Positions 1 to 9,614 of a DNA stretch of 64,000 nucleotides are shown piece after piece. The stretch covers positions 103,304 to 167,303 of the forward strand of contig CANJLB010000001.1 in the NCBI GenBank assembly GCA_947475065.1, in the 5' to 3' direction. Source of the DNA: Opitutia bacterium. Lineage in GTDB: Bacteria > Verrucomicrobiota > Verrucomicrobiia > Opitutales > Opitutaceae. A model generated the notes under the pieces. That model was not told the origin of the DNA. It made no database searches and was given only the letters and a program-made list of their open reading frames with translations. The translations under genes were made by a program, and so were the position numbers. Numbering within the stretch: position 1 is the stretch's first letter; each line of letters starts with the position of its first letter.

Positions 1-2336
1 TGATTTTCAGCACGACAGTTCTCCTGCTCGTGGGCTCGGTTCTCCGCTGGTCCGTCAATGCGCGCCGCCTCACTTACCGCGAGGCCAGCTGGCTCGAGGC
101 GCGCAACGCCGCCGAGGCCGTGAGCGAATACGGCTGTTTTCAGGTCGCCCAGGCGTTTAACACCAGCATGAATCCGTCCTTCGGTTCGGGCGGCACGACC
201 AGCATCTCTTTCACCACCACCGTCGCCTCCACCTTTTTTGCGAACAGCCATGTGGACACCAGCAGCATAGAGCTCAAGGCCGGTTCCGTCACCCAGGTTC
301 CCAGCGGACGGCTCTATTTCGTTGACCCCAGCGACCCCAACAACCGCTTCGATCCGCTGGTGAGCCGCTACGTCTATCGCCGTGACGTCACCGTGCTGGC
401 CAAGGCCTCGGTCACGCCGGCGAGCGGCATCGGTGGCTCCGTCACCGCCTACATCAGCCAAAAAGTTTCCGTACGCGGCGCCCCGCTCTTCGCCTACGCC
501 ATTTTTTACAGCGGCAACGACCTCGAGGTGAATCCTCAGCCCCAAATGGACATTTACGGCCCGGTCCACGTCAACGGGCAGCTTTTCATCGGTCCGGTCG
601 GCACGGCGTCCCTTTCGTTCCACGGCCCCGTCACCGCTGCGGGCAACGTCTTCCATGCCTGGCGCGGCACCACCGCCGTTGCGCAGGAAAGCAGCACCAT
701 GAACGCGACCACTGCGGTCAATTTCTCCGTGGATGTTGCTGGAAACTCAGTCGTCTCCATGCGCAACGCCAGCGGGGTCTGGCAGGACAGCACCATGGGG
801 GCCGACTCAAGCACCAACGGCATCGCCAGCCTGCTGCCGCTCGTCACCGCCACTAGGAGCGCCAGCTTTAGCGCCACGGCCTCCTCGCTTTGGAAGGGCA
901 ATCTCCAGACTGCCGCCATGGGCATCCAGTCCTACAATCCCATGGGCTACAGCGAAGTCGTCGGCACGAGCGGCGGCGTGGACATTCTGGCCACGGACGA
1001 TCTGGCCGACGACGGTGCCAAGGTGGGCACCGGGAGCGGCTATGGCCACGGCTTTGGCCCGCATGCGCTCATTGAGCAGCCGCTCACCATCCCGTCCAGC
1101 GACACCTACTCCAGCGCCAAGTCCGCCATCGAAGAGCAAAAGTTCTCCCGCAAGGCGGGCCTCTACCTTGATGTCACCGTCACCGCCACCAACACGGCCA
1201 CGCTCAAGCTCTACGGCGACCCCCACTCCACCACTTCGGGCACCCCTGTCGCCAACATCGGGCCCAACGGCGGCATCCTGCTCGGCACCGTGCCGTCCAG
1301 CATGGTCCAGTTTATCCCCTATACGGCCTCCGGCTCCGGCACCAGCACCACCGTCAGCAAAGGTCTTTACGACCAGCATCAGGACAAGGCCGTCAACTTG
1401 GTGCAAATTGACATGGGCGTGCTTCGGGCCGCCCTCACCAACATGACCAGCGCCGCCGCCTCTGTCTCCGGCACCACCATTGTCACCACCACCGGGGCCA
1501 AATGGGGCAGCGGCACCAGCGCCGGCTACGACACCTATACCACGACTTCCTCGGGCTGGAATGGCGGCCTTTTCGTCGGGGTCACCACCTCCAGTTCCAA
1601 CCACACCGCCGTCCTCCTCGCCAACGGCACCGTCGCGAGCGGCAGCAGTCTCGTGCCGACCGGGGCCAGCGCTCCAAATGGCGTCACCGGCCTCACCATC
1701 GCCACCAACTCTCCGGTCTATGTCCTGGGCAGCTACAATGCCGACGGCACCATCAATGCCGCCGGCACGGCCACCACCTCCGCCCAGTTTCCCGACGACG
1801 GCCACACCGGTGCCGTCGGCAACGCCAGCGCCCAGACCCCAGCGGCGATCGCGGCCGACGCCATCACCATCCTTTCGGCCAATTATTTTGGCACCGCTGC
1901 CACCACCAAACTCGCTCCCACCGCCGGCCAGACCAGCGGCTCCGCCTTCAACAGTTTCAAGACTCTCAATCCTGCGGCCAGCGCCAGCGTGGAGGTCGCC
2001 GCCGCCTTTATTTCGGGCACCAACACCACCACGCCTGACGCTACCGGCACCCAGGAATACAGCGGCGGCGTCCATAACATGCCGCGTTTCCTCGAAAATT
2101 GGAGCAGCAAAACCGTGGCCATCCGCGGCTCGCTCGTCTCCATGTATAACACCCGCATTGCCACCGGCCTCTGGGGCGCAGACTATTACACCCCGCCCAC
2201 CCGCCTCTGGGGCTTTGACCAGATTTTCGCCAATGGCAATTTCCCCCCCATCTGCCCGCAGGTCATTTCCTACCGGCGCGTGGACTTCACCTATCTCAAG
2301 CCCGCCGAATACAGCGCCGCAGTCAGCGGTCTCTGA
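1..2336 (+). CDS. PilX-like pilus assembly protein, 5'-truncated by window edge
   Basis: The reading frame is open from base 3, so the gene starts before the window; a GTG at base 30 is internal. The first visible residues form a hydrophobic segment (IFSTTVLLLVGSVL) followed by a polar, Arg/Glu-rich stretch (YREASWLEARNAAEA). That is the layout of the N-terminal helix of PilX-type minor pilin assembly proteins. The remaining ~740 residues are Ser/Thr/Gly/Ala-rich, as in an extracellular adhesin-like domain, with no recognised catalytic motif. The gene converges on rdgB after 54 bp. The PilX assignment rests on the N-terminal pattern only; the bulk of the protein is unrecognised. Confidence 0.55.
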   Translation, partial: IFSTTVLLLVGSVLRWSVNARRLTYREASWLEARNAAEAVSEYGCFQVAQAFNTSMNPSFGSGGTTSISFTTTVASTFFANSHVDTSSIELKAGSVTQVPSGRLYFVDPSDPNNRFDPLVSRYVYRRDVTVLAKASVTPASGIGGSVTAYISQKVSVRGAPLFAYAIFYSGNDLEVNPQPQMDIYGPVHVNGQLFIGPVGTASLSFHGPVTAAGNVFHAWRGTTAVAQESSTMNATTAVNFSVDVAGNSVVSMRNASGVWQDSTMGADSSTNGIASLLPLVTATRSASFSATASSLWKGNLQTAAMGIQSYNPMGYSEVVGTSGGVDILATDDLADDGAKVGTGSGYGHGFGPHALIEQPLTIPSSDTYSSAKSAIEEQKFSRKAGLYLDVTVTATNTATLKLYGDPHSTTSGTPVANIGPNGGILLGTVPSSMVQFIPYTASGSGTSTTVSKGLYDQHQDKAVNLVQIDMGVLRAALTNMTSAAASVSGTTIVTTTGAKWGSGTSAGYDTYTTTSSGWNGGLFVGVTTSSSNHTAVLLANGTVASGSSLVPTGASAPNGVTGLTIATNSPVYVLGSYNADGTINAAGTATTSAQFPDDGHTGAVGNASAQTPAAIAADAITILSANYFGTAATTKLAPTAGQTSGSAFNSFKTLNPAASASVEVAAAFISGTNTTTPDATGTQEYSGGVHNMPRFLENWSSKTVAIRGSLVSMYNTRIATGLWGADYYTPPTRLWGFDQIFANGNFPPICPQVISYRRVDFTYLKPAEYSAAVSGL

Positions 2337-2390
2337 TCGGGATGCACCCACGGCAGCGGACGCCGCTTGTCCTCAAGGCCACCGGGAGAC

Positions 2391-3017
2391 TCACTTCCGC
2401 CCGCGCAGCCACTCCGCCAGGCCCGCCCAAGCCCGTGCCCGGTGGCTGAAGCCGTTTTTCTCGGCCGCGCCCATCTCGGCAAATGTCCGCGTCCCGCCCT
2501 CCGGTATAAAAAGCGGATCGTAGCCAAAGCCCGCCCCGCCCCGGGCCTCGCGCGTCAGCCGGCCCTCGCAAAATCCCTCAAACAGATGATCCTCCCCGTT
2601 TCGCCCGGCTAGAGCCAGCACACAGTAAAAACGCGCCGTGCGTTTTTCGTCGGGCACACCGTGCAACGCCGCCAGGAGTTTCGCCAGATTGGCCGCGTCG
2701 GTCGCTCCGGTCCCGGCATAGTTCGCCGACTCCACACCCGGCGCACCGGCCAGCGCGTCCACCTCCAGCCCGCTGTCATCTGCCAGCACCCACGCGTCCG
2801 CGTGGCCCGGGCCAGTTGACCGTGCGGCGAGCACGGCGCAAAGTGCCCGCGTTTTTTTCCGGGCATTGCCGGCAAAGGTCCCCGTGTCCTCCGCCACAGC
2901 CGGCATCCCGCCGGCCGCCCGCGCCGACACAATTTCCACGCCCAGCCCGTCGCGCGCCGCCAGCGAGGCCAGCTCCGCCGCCTTGTGCGCGTTATTTGAG
3001 GCTAAATACAGTTTCAT
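2391..3017 (-). CDS. rdgB: XTP/dITP diphosphatase (RdgB/HAM1 family)
   Basis: This 208-aa protein is the usual length for the house-cleaning NTPase that hydrolyses dITP, XTP and ITP to monophosphates and keeps deaminated purines out of DNA and RNA. Family motifs are present in order: LASNNAHKAAEL at the N-terminus, FAGNARKKTRAL, VLADDSGLEVDAL (active-site acidic residues), GVESANYAG and GFGYDPLFIPEG near the C-terminus, then FSHRARA. The start ATG lies inside the 3' end of ribD, a 26-bp overlap, so the two are probably translated from one transcript. Assignment is secure. Confidence 0.95.
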   Translation of the reverse strand: MKLYLASNNAHKAAELASLAARDGLGVEIVSARAAGGMPAVAEDTGTFAGNARKKTRALCAVLAARSTGPGHADAWVLADDSGLEVDALAGAPGVESANYAGTGATDAANLAKLLAALHGVPDEKRTARFYCVLALAGRNGEDHLFEGFCEGRLTREARGGAGFGYDPLFIPEGGTRTFAEMGAAEKNGFSHRARAWAGLAEWLRGRK

Positions 3018-4155
3018 CGAGCAGCAGTTTTCCCGGATAGGCCACGCGCCCGCGCATCAGCGCGTCGTCGCCAAAGAACTCGTGCCGCACGTCCGCCAGC
3101 CGCACCGCCTGGTCGGGCCGCTCCGGGCGCAGGCCGCTGAAGATGCTCTTGGCCCGGTCGTCCGCCAGCAGCACCGGCGCACGATAGGCAAACAGATAGT
3201 CGAGCTGCCGCGCCCGCACCAGTTCGCTCACGAGCTGCGCCCCGCCCTCGAAATACACGCCGCTGATTTTCTCCTCGGTGCATTTCCGGCGAAACGCATC
3301 GAACGGCACGCGCTGCGATGCCGACTCGATGCACCAGACCTTGATGCCCTGCTCACGCAGCTTCCGCACGTAGCCCAGCCCGCCGTGCGGCGTGGTCACG
3401 ACGATCGTGCGCTCGCGAAACTCGTCGGTGAACACGCGCGCCATGTTCTTGTCCACGACCGTCCGCAGCAGCCCGTCGAAGACAAACCGCCACGGGCAGC
3501 TCTCCGGCCCGCCGGCCGGCCGTGCCGTCAGGCGCGGATTGTCCTTCAGCACCGTCCGTGCGCCCACGGCGATGGCCGGAAACAACCGCCGCCACCGATG
3601 CACGTCCGCCCGCGCCGCCTCGCCGGTGATCCACTGCGATTCGCCGGTGCGACAGGCGATCTTGCCGTCAAGCGACACCGCCGCCTTCGCGGCCAGCAGC
3701 GGCCCGCCCGTCGTGATCCAGTGATTGAAAATCAGGTTCAAATCCGCGCACTCGCGCTCCAGCACCCCGCCCACCACTTCGACGCCCGCCGCGCGCAGCA
3801 CCGCCAGGCCCCGCCCGGCGTGCACAGGGTTCGGATCGGTCGCGCCCGTCACCACGCGCCGGATGCCCGCCGCGAGCATCGCCTCCGTGCAGGCCCCCGT
3901 GCGCCCCTCCGTCGAGCACGGCTCCAGCGTCACATAAAGCGTCGCTCCCTCGCGCGGCGCACGCCCCAGCGCGGCCAGCGCCGCCTTCTCCGCGTGGGCG
4001 CCGCCGTCCTGCGCGTGCCAGCCCTCGGCGACGACGCGCCCGTCCTCGACGACGAGTGCGCCGACCATCGGGTTGGGATGGGTGTCGCCCCAGCCGCGCC
4101 GCGCCAGCTCCAGCGCGTGCCGCATGAATGTTTCGTGCTGTTCCCGGTTGGTCAT
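2992..4155 (-). CDS. ribD: Bifunctional riboflavin biosynthesis protein RibD (deaminase/reductase)
   Basis: The 387-aa protein catalyses two consecutive steps of riboflavin synthesis: deamination of the diaminopyrimidine ribosylphosphate and reduction of its ribosyl side chain. The N-terminal zinc deaminase domain (about residues 1-150) shows HPNPMVGALVV, the HAE zinc/proton-shuttle motif in GGAHAEKAAL, and the PC...C zinc ligands in LEPCSTEGRTGACTEA. The C-terminal reductase domain (about 150-375) includes WITTGGPLLAAKAAVSLDGK and FEGGAQLVSELV. It overlaps rdgB downstream. No other rib biosynthetic gene lies nearby; the FAD-forming ribF is at 55.7 kb. Confidence 0.95.
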   Translation of the reverse strand: MTNREQHETFMRHALELARRGWGDTHPNPMVGALVVEDGRVVAEGWHAQDGGAHAEKAALAALGRAPREGATLYVTLEPCSTEGRTGACTEAMLAAGIRRVVTGATDPNPVHAGRGLAVLRAAGVEVVGGVLERECADLNLIFNHWITTGGPLLAAKAAVSLDGKIACRTGESQWITGEAARADVHRWRRLFPAIAVGARTVLKDNPRLTARPAGGPESCPWRFVFDGLLRTVVDKNMARVFTDEFRERTIVVTTPHGGLGYVRKLREQGIKVWCIESASQRVPFDAFRRKCTEEKISGVYFEGGAQLVSELVRARQLDYLFAYRAPVLLADDRAKSIFSGLRPERPDQAVRLADVRHEFFGDDALMRGRVAYPGKLLLDETVFSLK

Positions 4156-4209
4156 GTCGGTCGAGAAAATTAAATGCCCGGGCGTAAGGCCAGGGCGATG
4201 GATTGAACC

Positions 4210-4875
4210 TCACACGCGCACATGCGGATTGCCCTCCTTTTCCGCGCCAACCGTCGTCGCCGGCCCATGGCCGGGAAAAACGGCCGTGCCGTCGGGCAGC
4301 GTGTAGATTTGCCCGCGGATGGATTTCTCCAGCACCGCAAAGTTCCCTCCCGGCAAATCCGTGCGGCCGATGCTGCCCTTAAACAGCGCGTCGCCCACAA
4401 AGGCCACGCCTCCTGCGAGCTGGCCCGGCAAAGCCTTGGCCACACCCGGAAAATAAAACAGGATGCTGCCCGGACAATGTCCCGGCACATGCCGCACCTC
4501 CGCCGTCAGGCCGAGCGCCTCGAGCCGGTCCCCCTGCCCGACCCAACGGTTCACTTTGACCGGCTCCAGACCGAGATCCTCGCCCATGAACCGCTTCATC
4601 ACCTCCGGTGTCTCAATCAGCACCCGATCGTCCGGGTGCGCGCTCACCCGTGCGCCGGACTCTCGCACGACCTCCGCCCCTCCCTGCATGTGATCCCAAT
4701 GGCCGTGGGTGAGCCACAGTTCCCCGAGGCGGCATTTCTCCTCGCGCAAAATCGCCGCCACCTCCATCCACACCCCGGCAGGCGCGTCAATCAGCACCGC
4801 TTCGCCCCTTTCCGGCGCTGTGAGCAGGTAGGCGTTGGTCTGGATCGGCCCGGCCGGCAGGACATGCAGTTTCAC
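4210..4875 (-). CDS. MBL-fold metallo-hydrolase, glyoxalase II-like
   Basis: This is a metallo-beta-lactamase fold hydrolase of the glyoxalase II/persulfide dioxygenase-like group. Metal ligands are visible: THGHWDHMQGG (HxHxDH), VPGHCPGS, FVGDALF (bridging Asp) and VFPGHGPAT. I chose the GTG at 4875 because the family N-terminus normally opens with a beta strand like KLHVLPAGPIQTNAYLL. A longer reading to 4932 adds 19 Cys/Gly-rich residues without family support. The substrate cannot be told from sequence. It lies 54 bp after ribD on the same strand, with lpdA upstream. Confidence 0.85.
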   Translation of the reverse strand: MKLHVLPAGPIQTNAYLLTAPERGEAVLIDAPAGVWMEVAAILREEKCRLGELWLTHGHWDHMQGGAEVVRESGARVSAHPDDRVLIETPEVMKRFMGEDLGLEPVKVNRWVGQGDRLEALGLTAEVRHVPGHCPGSILFYFPGVAKALPGQLAGGVAFVGDALFKGSIGRTDLPGGNFAVLEKSIRGQIYTLPDGTAVFPGHGPATTVGAEKEGNPHVRV

Positions 4876-4996
4876 GCCGCCAATCCATGGGCTTTTTCCA
4901 CCCGCGCAACAGTTATCGCACCCTGCCGCCACCCACGAGGTCGTCGCGGTGGATGTTCCGGCCGCGTGCGGCGTGACACACCTTGCAGATCTCCCC

Positions 4997-6394
4997 TCAG
5001 ATATGAATCGCCTCTCCGAGGGAAGCGGCGGCGGCCTCCATCACCGCCTCGCTCAGGGTCGGGTGCGCGTGGATGGTCTGGTGGATTTCTTCCACCCCAG
5101 CCTCCAGCTCAATTGCCAGCCCATACTCGGCGATCAGCTCGGTCGCCTCGCTGCCAATGATGTGCGCGCCGTAAATTTCGCCCGTCTTCACGTCGCTGAG
5201 CACCTTCACGAAGCCCTCGCTCTCCGCTGACGCCACGGCTTTGCCCGAGGCGGTGAAAGGAAACTTGCCCACCCGGTAGTCCAGTTTCTTTTCCTTCGCG
5301 GCTTGCTCGGTTAGGCCGATGCTGGCCACCTGCGGCTGACAGTACGTGCAGCCGGGGAAATTTTTCACCCGCCGCGGCGTGCAGTGGCCAAACATCCCGT
5401 TGACAGCGTTGATCGCTTCGAACGTCGCCACGTGGGCCAGCCACGGCGGGCCGATGATGTCGCCCGCACCGTAGATGCCCCGCAGGGTCGTCTGGTAGTC
5501 ATCACCCACCTTGAGATAGCCACGGTCGAGCTCCGGCTTGAGATTGGGTGCGAGCACCCCTTCGAGATTGGCCACGACGCCGATGGCCGAAAGCAGCAGT
5601 TCGGCCTCGACCTCGGTCTTTTGGTCCCCGGCGACGAGGTCAACCTTCACCGCGTCCTTGCCGACGCGGATGTTCTCGCACTTCGTGCCGAGGTGGATGG
5701 CGATCCCCTGCTTCTCAAACGCCCGGTGAAGCGTCTTCGACACCTCGCCGTCCTCGACCGGCAGCACCTGCGGCAGCATTTCGACCAGGGTGACCTTGGC
5801 ACCAAACGCGTTGTAAAAGTAGGCAAACTCCACGCCGATCGCGCCCGCGCCGACAATGATGACCGACTTGGGCAGCGTTTTCGCCGCCAGCGCCTCGCGC
5901 GAGGTCATCACGCGCACGCCGTCCACCTCGACGCCGGGGATGCGGCGCATCTTGCAGCCGGTGGCGATGAGGATGTTTTTCGTCCGGAGAAACTTCCCCT
6001 TGTGCTCGCCCCCAGTGATCGTGACCATGCCGGTGCCGCTCACCTGCCCGGCCCCAACAAAGTAATCCACCTTGTTTTTCTTGAAGAGAAACTCGATGCC
6101 CTTGGCCATCTGGCCGGCCACATTGCGCGAGCGCTCCATGACTTTGGCGAAGTCGAAGCCCACGCCGGTCACGCTCAGGCCGAAGGTCTCGGCCTTTTTG
6201 AATTTCTGGTAGAGCTCCGCGCTCTTCAGCAGCGCCTTGGTGGGGATACAGCCCCAGTTAAGGCAGGTGCCGCCCGCGCGCTCCAGCTCGACGCACGCGA
6301 CTTTTTTGCCGAGCTGCCCGGCGCGAATCGCCCCGGCGTAGCCCGCCGGCCCGCCGCCGATGACAATAAGATCGTATTCCGTAGTTTCAGCCAT
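4997..6394 (-). CDS. lpdA: Dihydrolipoyl dehydrogenase (E3)
   Basis: The 465-aa flavoprotein reoxidises lipoamide in 2-oxoacid dehydrogenase or glycine-cleavage complexes using NAD+. Features in order are the FAD Rossmann motif IGGGPAGYAGAIRAG at residue ~12, the redox-active disulfide GGTCLNWGCIPTK at ~42, the NAD-binding VGAGAIGVEFAY at ~180, the second FAD motif GIYGAGDI at ~310, and the C-terminal catalytic His-Glu region HAHPTLSEAVMEAA. Length and motif spacing are standard. No E1 or E2 subunit genes occur in the window, so the partner complex is unknown. Confidence 0.95.
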   Translation of the reverse strand: MAETTEYDLIVIGGGPAGYAGAIRAGQLGKKVACVELERAGGTCLNWGCIPTKALLKSAELYQKFKKAETFGLSVTGVGFDFAKVMERSRNVAGQMAKGIEFLFKKNKVDYFVGAGQVSGTGMVTITGGEHKGKFLRTKNILIATGCKMRRIPGVEVDGVRVMTSREALAAKTLPKSVIIVGAGAIGVEFAYFYNAFGAKVTLVEMLPQVLPVEDGEVSKTLHRAFEKQGIAIHLGTKCENIRVGKDAVKVDLVAGDQKTEVEAELLLSAIGVVANLEGVLAPNLKPELDRGYLKVGDDYQTTLRGIYGAGDIIGPPWLAHVATFEAINAVNGMFGHCTPRRVKNFPGCTYCQPQVASIGLTEQAAKEKKLDYRVGKFPFTASGKAVASAESEGFVKVLSDVKTGEIYGAHIIGSEATELIAEYGLAIELEAGVEEIHQTIHAHPTLSEAVMEAAAASLGEAIHI

Positions 6395-6429
6395 GCAGCC
6401 AGCGTTTGTTTCTGGCGCGCGCCGTCAAA

Positions 6430-6858
6430 TTAAATGTCAATCACGTCGCCGCTGCCTGCCGGCGGGGCCGGTGGGCCACGCCTTGGCGGAGGCCCGCGAA
6501 ACAGCGCGTTCGCCACCATATTTGTTATGCTCACAATCAGCGCACCCCACAGCGCCGGCCAGAATCCCGCCACATGGAATCCCTTCACCATTCCGCTGCC
6601 GACCCAGAGGAACAACATGGCATTGATCACCAGCACACCCAACCCCATCGTCAGCAGGATGAATGGCAGGGTGAACAGCAGCAACAGCGGCCGGAGCAGC
6701 GCGTTGAGCAGGCTCAGCAGCAGCACGACCTTGACCAGCGTCGTGCCATCATCGCAACGGATCCCGTCCACCAGGTTCGTCGCCAGCATCACGCCCAGCG
6801 CCAGCATGGCCCAGCGCCACAGCAGGTCCTGAAGGGAAAGCTTTGATTTAGACGCCAT
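6430..6858 (-). CDS. Small integral membrane protein of the phage holin superfamily IV type (PF04020-like)
   Basis: The predicted protein of about 142 aa has four hydrophobic segments (LALGVMLATNLVDGI, VKVVLLLSLLNALLRPLLLL, LGVLVINAMLFLWVG, FWPALWGALIVSITNMVAN). The central LLNALLRPLLLLFTLPFILLT pattern is characteristic of the DUF360/phage holin superfamily IV proteins common on bacterial chromosomes. I start it at the ATG at 6858 (MASKSKLSLQ); an upstream ATG at 6909 would overlap the divergent glycosyltransferase start exactly. The C-terminus is a short Pro/Gly-rich tail. Its cellular role is unknown; the holin name does not imply lysis here. Confidence 0.7.
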   Translation of the reverse strand: MASKSKLSLQDLLWRWAMLALGVMLATNLVDGIRCDDGTTLVKVVLLLSLLNALLRPLLLLFTLPFILLTMGLGVLVINAMLFLWVGSGMVKGFHVAGFWPALWGALIVSITNMVANALFRGPPPRRGPPAPPAGSGDVIDI

Positions 6859-6908
6859 TGAGATGATATCCTTAGCCGCCAACCTCCATCGCCCTTCGCC
6901 GCCCGGCA

Positions 6909-8051
6909 ATGAAAATCCTCGTCGTCCAAGACCACCTCCGCAACGGGGGCACCGAACGGCAGGCCGTCCTGCTCGCCACCGCCTTCGCCACTGCGGGCCA
7001 TGCGACGACCCTCCTCACTTTCCGCCCGGGTGGCGCGCTGGCCAGCATGGTCCCATCTATCGTCGCCCGCCACACGCTCCAGCCCTTTAATACGCGCCTA
7101 GACTGGTTCGCACCCGGTCTGGCCCGCTTCGCCTCGCGCCTCACGCCCGACGTGATCCTCTGCATGGGTCGCATGGCCAACTGCCGTGCCGGGGGGCTGC
7201 AACAAAAGCTGCCGGGCGCCGCCGTCATCGCCACGATGCGCACCGGGAAAAAACTCCCACACCTCTACCGCCGCTCGCTCCATCTCGCCCGCCACGTCGT
7301 GGCCAACAGCGCCGACGCCGCCCACCTCCTCGCAAACGGCTACGCCGTGCCATCGGCAAAAATCTCGGTTATCCACAATGCCCTCGTCTTCCCGCCCGCC
7401 CACTCCGACGACCCGTCCGCCCCAGCTCCAGCGTCGGCGGAATCCCGGGCGAAGCCGGAGCTGCGCTCCGAAACTCTCCGAGATTCGCTCCGCGCCGCCC
7501 ACCACGCCGCACCCGCGACCGCCGTGCTCCTTTGCGTCGCCATGTTCCGCCCCGAGAAAAACCAACGCGCCCTCATCCATCTCGCCGCCCGCCTCCCACG
7601 CGACACCGACTGGCAGCTCTGGTTTGCCGGCGAAGGTGAAACCCGGGCCAACTGCGCCGCCCTCACTCAACAGCTCGGTCTCACCGCCAGGATACAATAT
7701 CTCGGCTTCCAGGCCAACCCCTCTCCACTCTACTCCGCCGCCGACATCGCCGTGCTCACCTCACAATCTGAGTCGCTGCCCAACTTTCTCATCGAGGCGC
7801 AGGCGCACGGCCTGCCCGCTGTCGCCGACGATGTCGGCGGCGTGCGCGAATGTTTCCTCCCAGGAGAGACCGGCTGGGCCGTCCCGCCCGGCGACACCGG
7901 GGCCTTTCTGGCCGCACTCACGCCGCTCCTCACCAACGCCGCCCGCCGTGCCTCCCTCGCGCCCGCCGCCCGCGCCTTCGCCCGTGAGTCCTTCTCTCCG
8001 GCACGGCAGGCCACCGCCTACCTTGAGCTCTTCGCCCACCTGTGTGCCTGA
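6909..8051 (+). CDS. Glycosyltransferase family 4 protein
   Basis: The 380-aa protein has the GT-B fold pattern of family GT4 retaining glycosyltransferases. The N-terminal domain begins ILVVQDHLRNGGTERQAVLL with the Gly-rich acceptor loop. The C-terminal donor domain shows FRPEKNQRALI, YLGFQANPSPLYSAADIAV and the EX7E motif in ESLPNFLIEAQAHGLPAVA. A low-complexity insert rich in Ala/Pro/Glu (around residues 160-195) separates the domains. It is divergent from the holin-like gene and 54 bp upstream of an ABC ATPase. The likely substrate is a nucleotide sugar for envelope glycans; the specific sugar is not deducible. Confidence 0.88.
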   Translation: MKILVVQDHLRNGGTERQAVLLATAFATAGHATTLLTFRPGGALASMVPSIVARHTLQPFNTRLDWFAPGLARFASRLTPDVILCMGRMANCRAGGLQQKLPGAAVIATMRTGKKLPHLYRRSLHLARHVVANSADAAHLLANGYAVPSAKISVIHNALVFPPAHSDDPSAPAPASAESRAKPELRSETLRDSLRAAHHAAPATAVLLCVAMFRPEKNQRALIHLAARLPRDTDWQLWFAGEGETRANCAALTQQLGLTARIQYLGFQANPSPLYSAADIAVLTSQSESLPNFLIEAQAHGLPAVADDVGGVRECFLPGETGWAVPPGDTGAFLAALTPLLTNAARRASLAPAARAFARESFSPARQATAYLELFAHLCA

Positions 8052-8105
8052 TTTCTTTTCCACTTCCAGCCTCGTCCTCATCCGCTAAACTCCATCCCAT
8101 TCTCC

Positions 8106-9284
8106 GTGGCCCGCGTCGTCCTCGATCAAGTTTCCAAGACCTACCCCGGCACTGCCGGTGCCCGGCCCGCCGTGCGCGGTGTCAGCCTCGTCATTGAGGA
8201 CGAGGAGTTCATGGTGCTCGTCGGCCCCTCTGGCTGCGGAAAGTCCACCCTGCTCCGTCTCATCGCCGGCCTTGAGACCAATGATGCCGGCACCGTCTCC
8301 ATTGGCGGCCGGATCGTAAACAACGTGCCGCCCAAGGACCGTGATCTCGCGATGGTTTTCCAAAACTACGCGCTTTACCCGCACCTCACGGTCTTCGACA
8401 ACCTCGCCTTCGGCCTCAAGCTGCGCAAGCTGCCCCGCACCGAAATCGAAACCCGCGTCCGCACCGTCGCCGCCCAACTCGGCCTCGAGGGCGTGCTCGA
8501 CCGCCTGCCCAAGGCACTTTCCGGCGGCCAGCGCCAGCGCGTGGCCGTCGGCCGCGCCATCGTCCGCCAGCCCAAAGTTTTCCTCTTCGACGAACCGCTT
8601 TCGAACCTCGATGCCAAGCTCCGCGCCGCCACCCGCGCCGAGCTCATCCGCCTCCATCAGCGCCTCCGTGCCACGATGATCTATGTGACCCACGATCAGG
8701 TTGAGGCCATGACGATGGGCGACCGCATCTGCGTGATGCAGGACGGCCAGATCATGCAGGTCGCCGCGCCGCTCGAGCTTTACCACTGCCCCGTCAACCT
8801 CTTCGTCGCCGGCTTCATCGGCAGCCCCGCGATGAATTTCATCCCCGGCACCGTCGAAAAAAGTCACGAGCGCTTTCAATTCATCGCCACCCCGGCCGCT
8901 CCAGCCCCAGCCAGCCAGCCGGCTTTATTCCCGCTCAGCCTCCCACTGCCTGCCACCCTCGCGGCCCGGGCAACGAGCAAGGTTGGCCAACCCATCATTC
9001 TCGGCCTCCGTCCCGAACATCTGCACGATACCCGATCCCTAGCCGCGCCAAAGCTGGGCGAAAGCGGGGGCAGCTCCGAAGAAAAACCTGTCATTGAGAC
9101 TCAAATCGAGTTCGTCGAGCCCATGGGCGCGGAAACACACCTCCACCTCAGTCACGGCGCGACCACCCTCATCGCCCGTGTCCCGCCTGCCCTCGTCTAC
9201 TTTGCCGGGCAAAAATTTCTCGCCGCACCCGCTCTCGATCATGCGCACCTTTTTGACGCAGCTACCGGCGCGACGCTGCGATAG
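8106..9284 (+). CDS. ABC transporter ATP-binding protein, MalK/UgpC (carbohydrate uptake) type
   Basis: The 392-aa ATPase starts at a GTG. It has Walker [13 protein letters not shown] (~40), Q-loop [16 protein letters not shown], signature [14 protein letters not shown], Walker [14 protein letters not shown] and switch His in [16 protein letters not shown]-terminal TOBE-type regulatory region follows (GLRPEHL and the repeat after it). Length and the YALYPH motif fit the ATPases shared by sugar and glycerol-phosphate importers. No permease or binding protein gene is adjacent, so it may serve several uncoupled importers, as MsiK-type ATPases do. That last point is inference. Confidence 0.92.
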   Translation: MARVVLDQVSKTYPGTAGARPAVRGVSLVIEDEEFMVLVGPSGCGKSTLLRLIAGLETNDAGTVSIGGRIVNNVPPKDRDLAMVFQNYALYPHLTVFDNLAFGLKLRKLPRTEIETRVRTVAAQLGLEGVLDRLPKALSGGQRQRVAVGRAIVRQPKVFLFDEPLSNLDAKLRAATRAELIRLHQRLRATMIYVTHDQVEAMTMGDRICVMQDGQIMQVAAPLELYHCPVNLFVAGFIGSPAMNFIPGTVEKSHERFQFIATPAAPAPASQPALFPLSLPLPATLAARATSKVGQPIILGLRPEHLHDTRSLAAPKLGESGGSSEEKPVIETQIEFVEPMGAETHLHLSHGATTLIARVPPALVYFAGQKFLAAPALDHAHLFDAATGATLR

Positions 9285-9614
9285 GGGGCCGACGTACGAT
9301 ACCAACATCTATAGATTTCTAGATTTTTCCTGTCTCCGGCCGCCAATGCAGGTAAAACGGTATCTGAAACACCGTAGAAAACGGCCTAACTTACGGGCCT
9401 GCATAATTTTGCAATCCGAAGCCGGCACAGGCCGGTTAAACTTCTGTGTGGGAACGTGCTGAAGCTTGACCGACCCATGCATTTCCCTGGTTATAAAATG
9501 TTATATCTAATTATCTGTCTTAATTATATGAATTTGTGATTCATTTTATGATTGATCCGCGACACGGATGGGACGCGACTGCTGCTTTAGTCCAAAATTT
9601 AACAGACATTGGTG
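9285..9614. other. Intergenic region with an AT-rich segment
   Basis: About 330 bp between a plus-strand ABC ATPase and a minus-strand small protein. The stretch from about 9490 to 9560 is strikingly AT-rich for this genome (runs such as ttatatctaattatctg). I see no open reading frame with family similarity, no clear terminator with a T-tract and no recognisable riboswitch fold. It may hold the 3' ends of both convergent transcripts. Confidence 0.4.

Noticed and set aside
807..2351. Minus-strand open frame of ~510 codons opposite the PilX-like gene
   Set aside because: Gly/Ala/Asp-rich with no motif; the plus-strand frame has a pilin-like N-terminus and continues from outside the window.
9480..9570. 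AT-rich stretch as a possible replication origin
   Set aside because: No dnaA gene, DnaA-box cluster or iterons nearby; composition alone is not enough.
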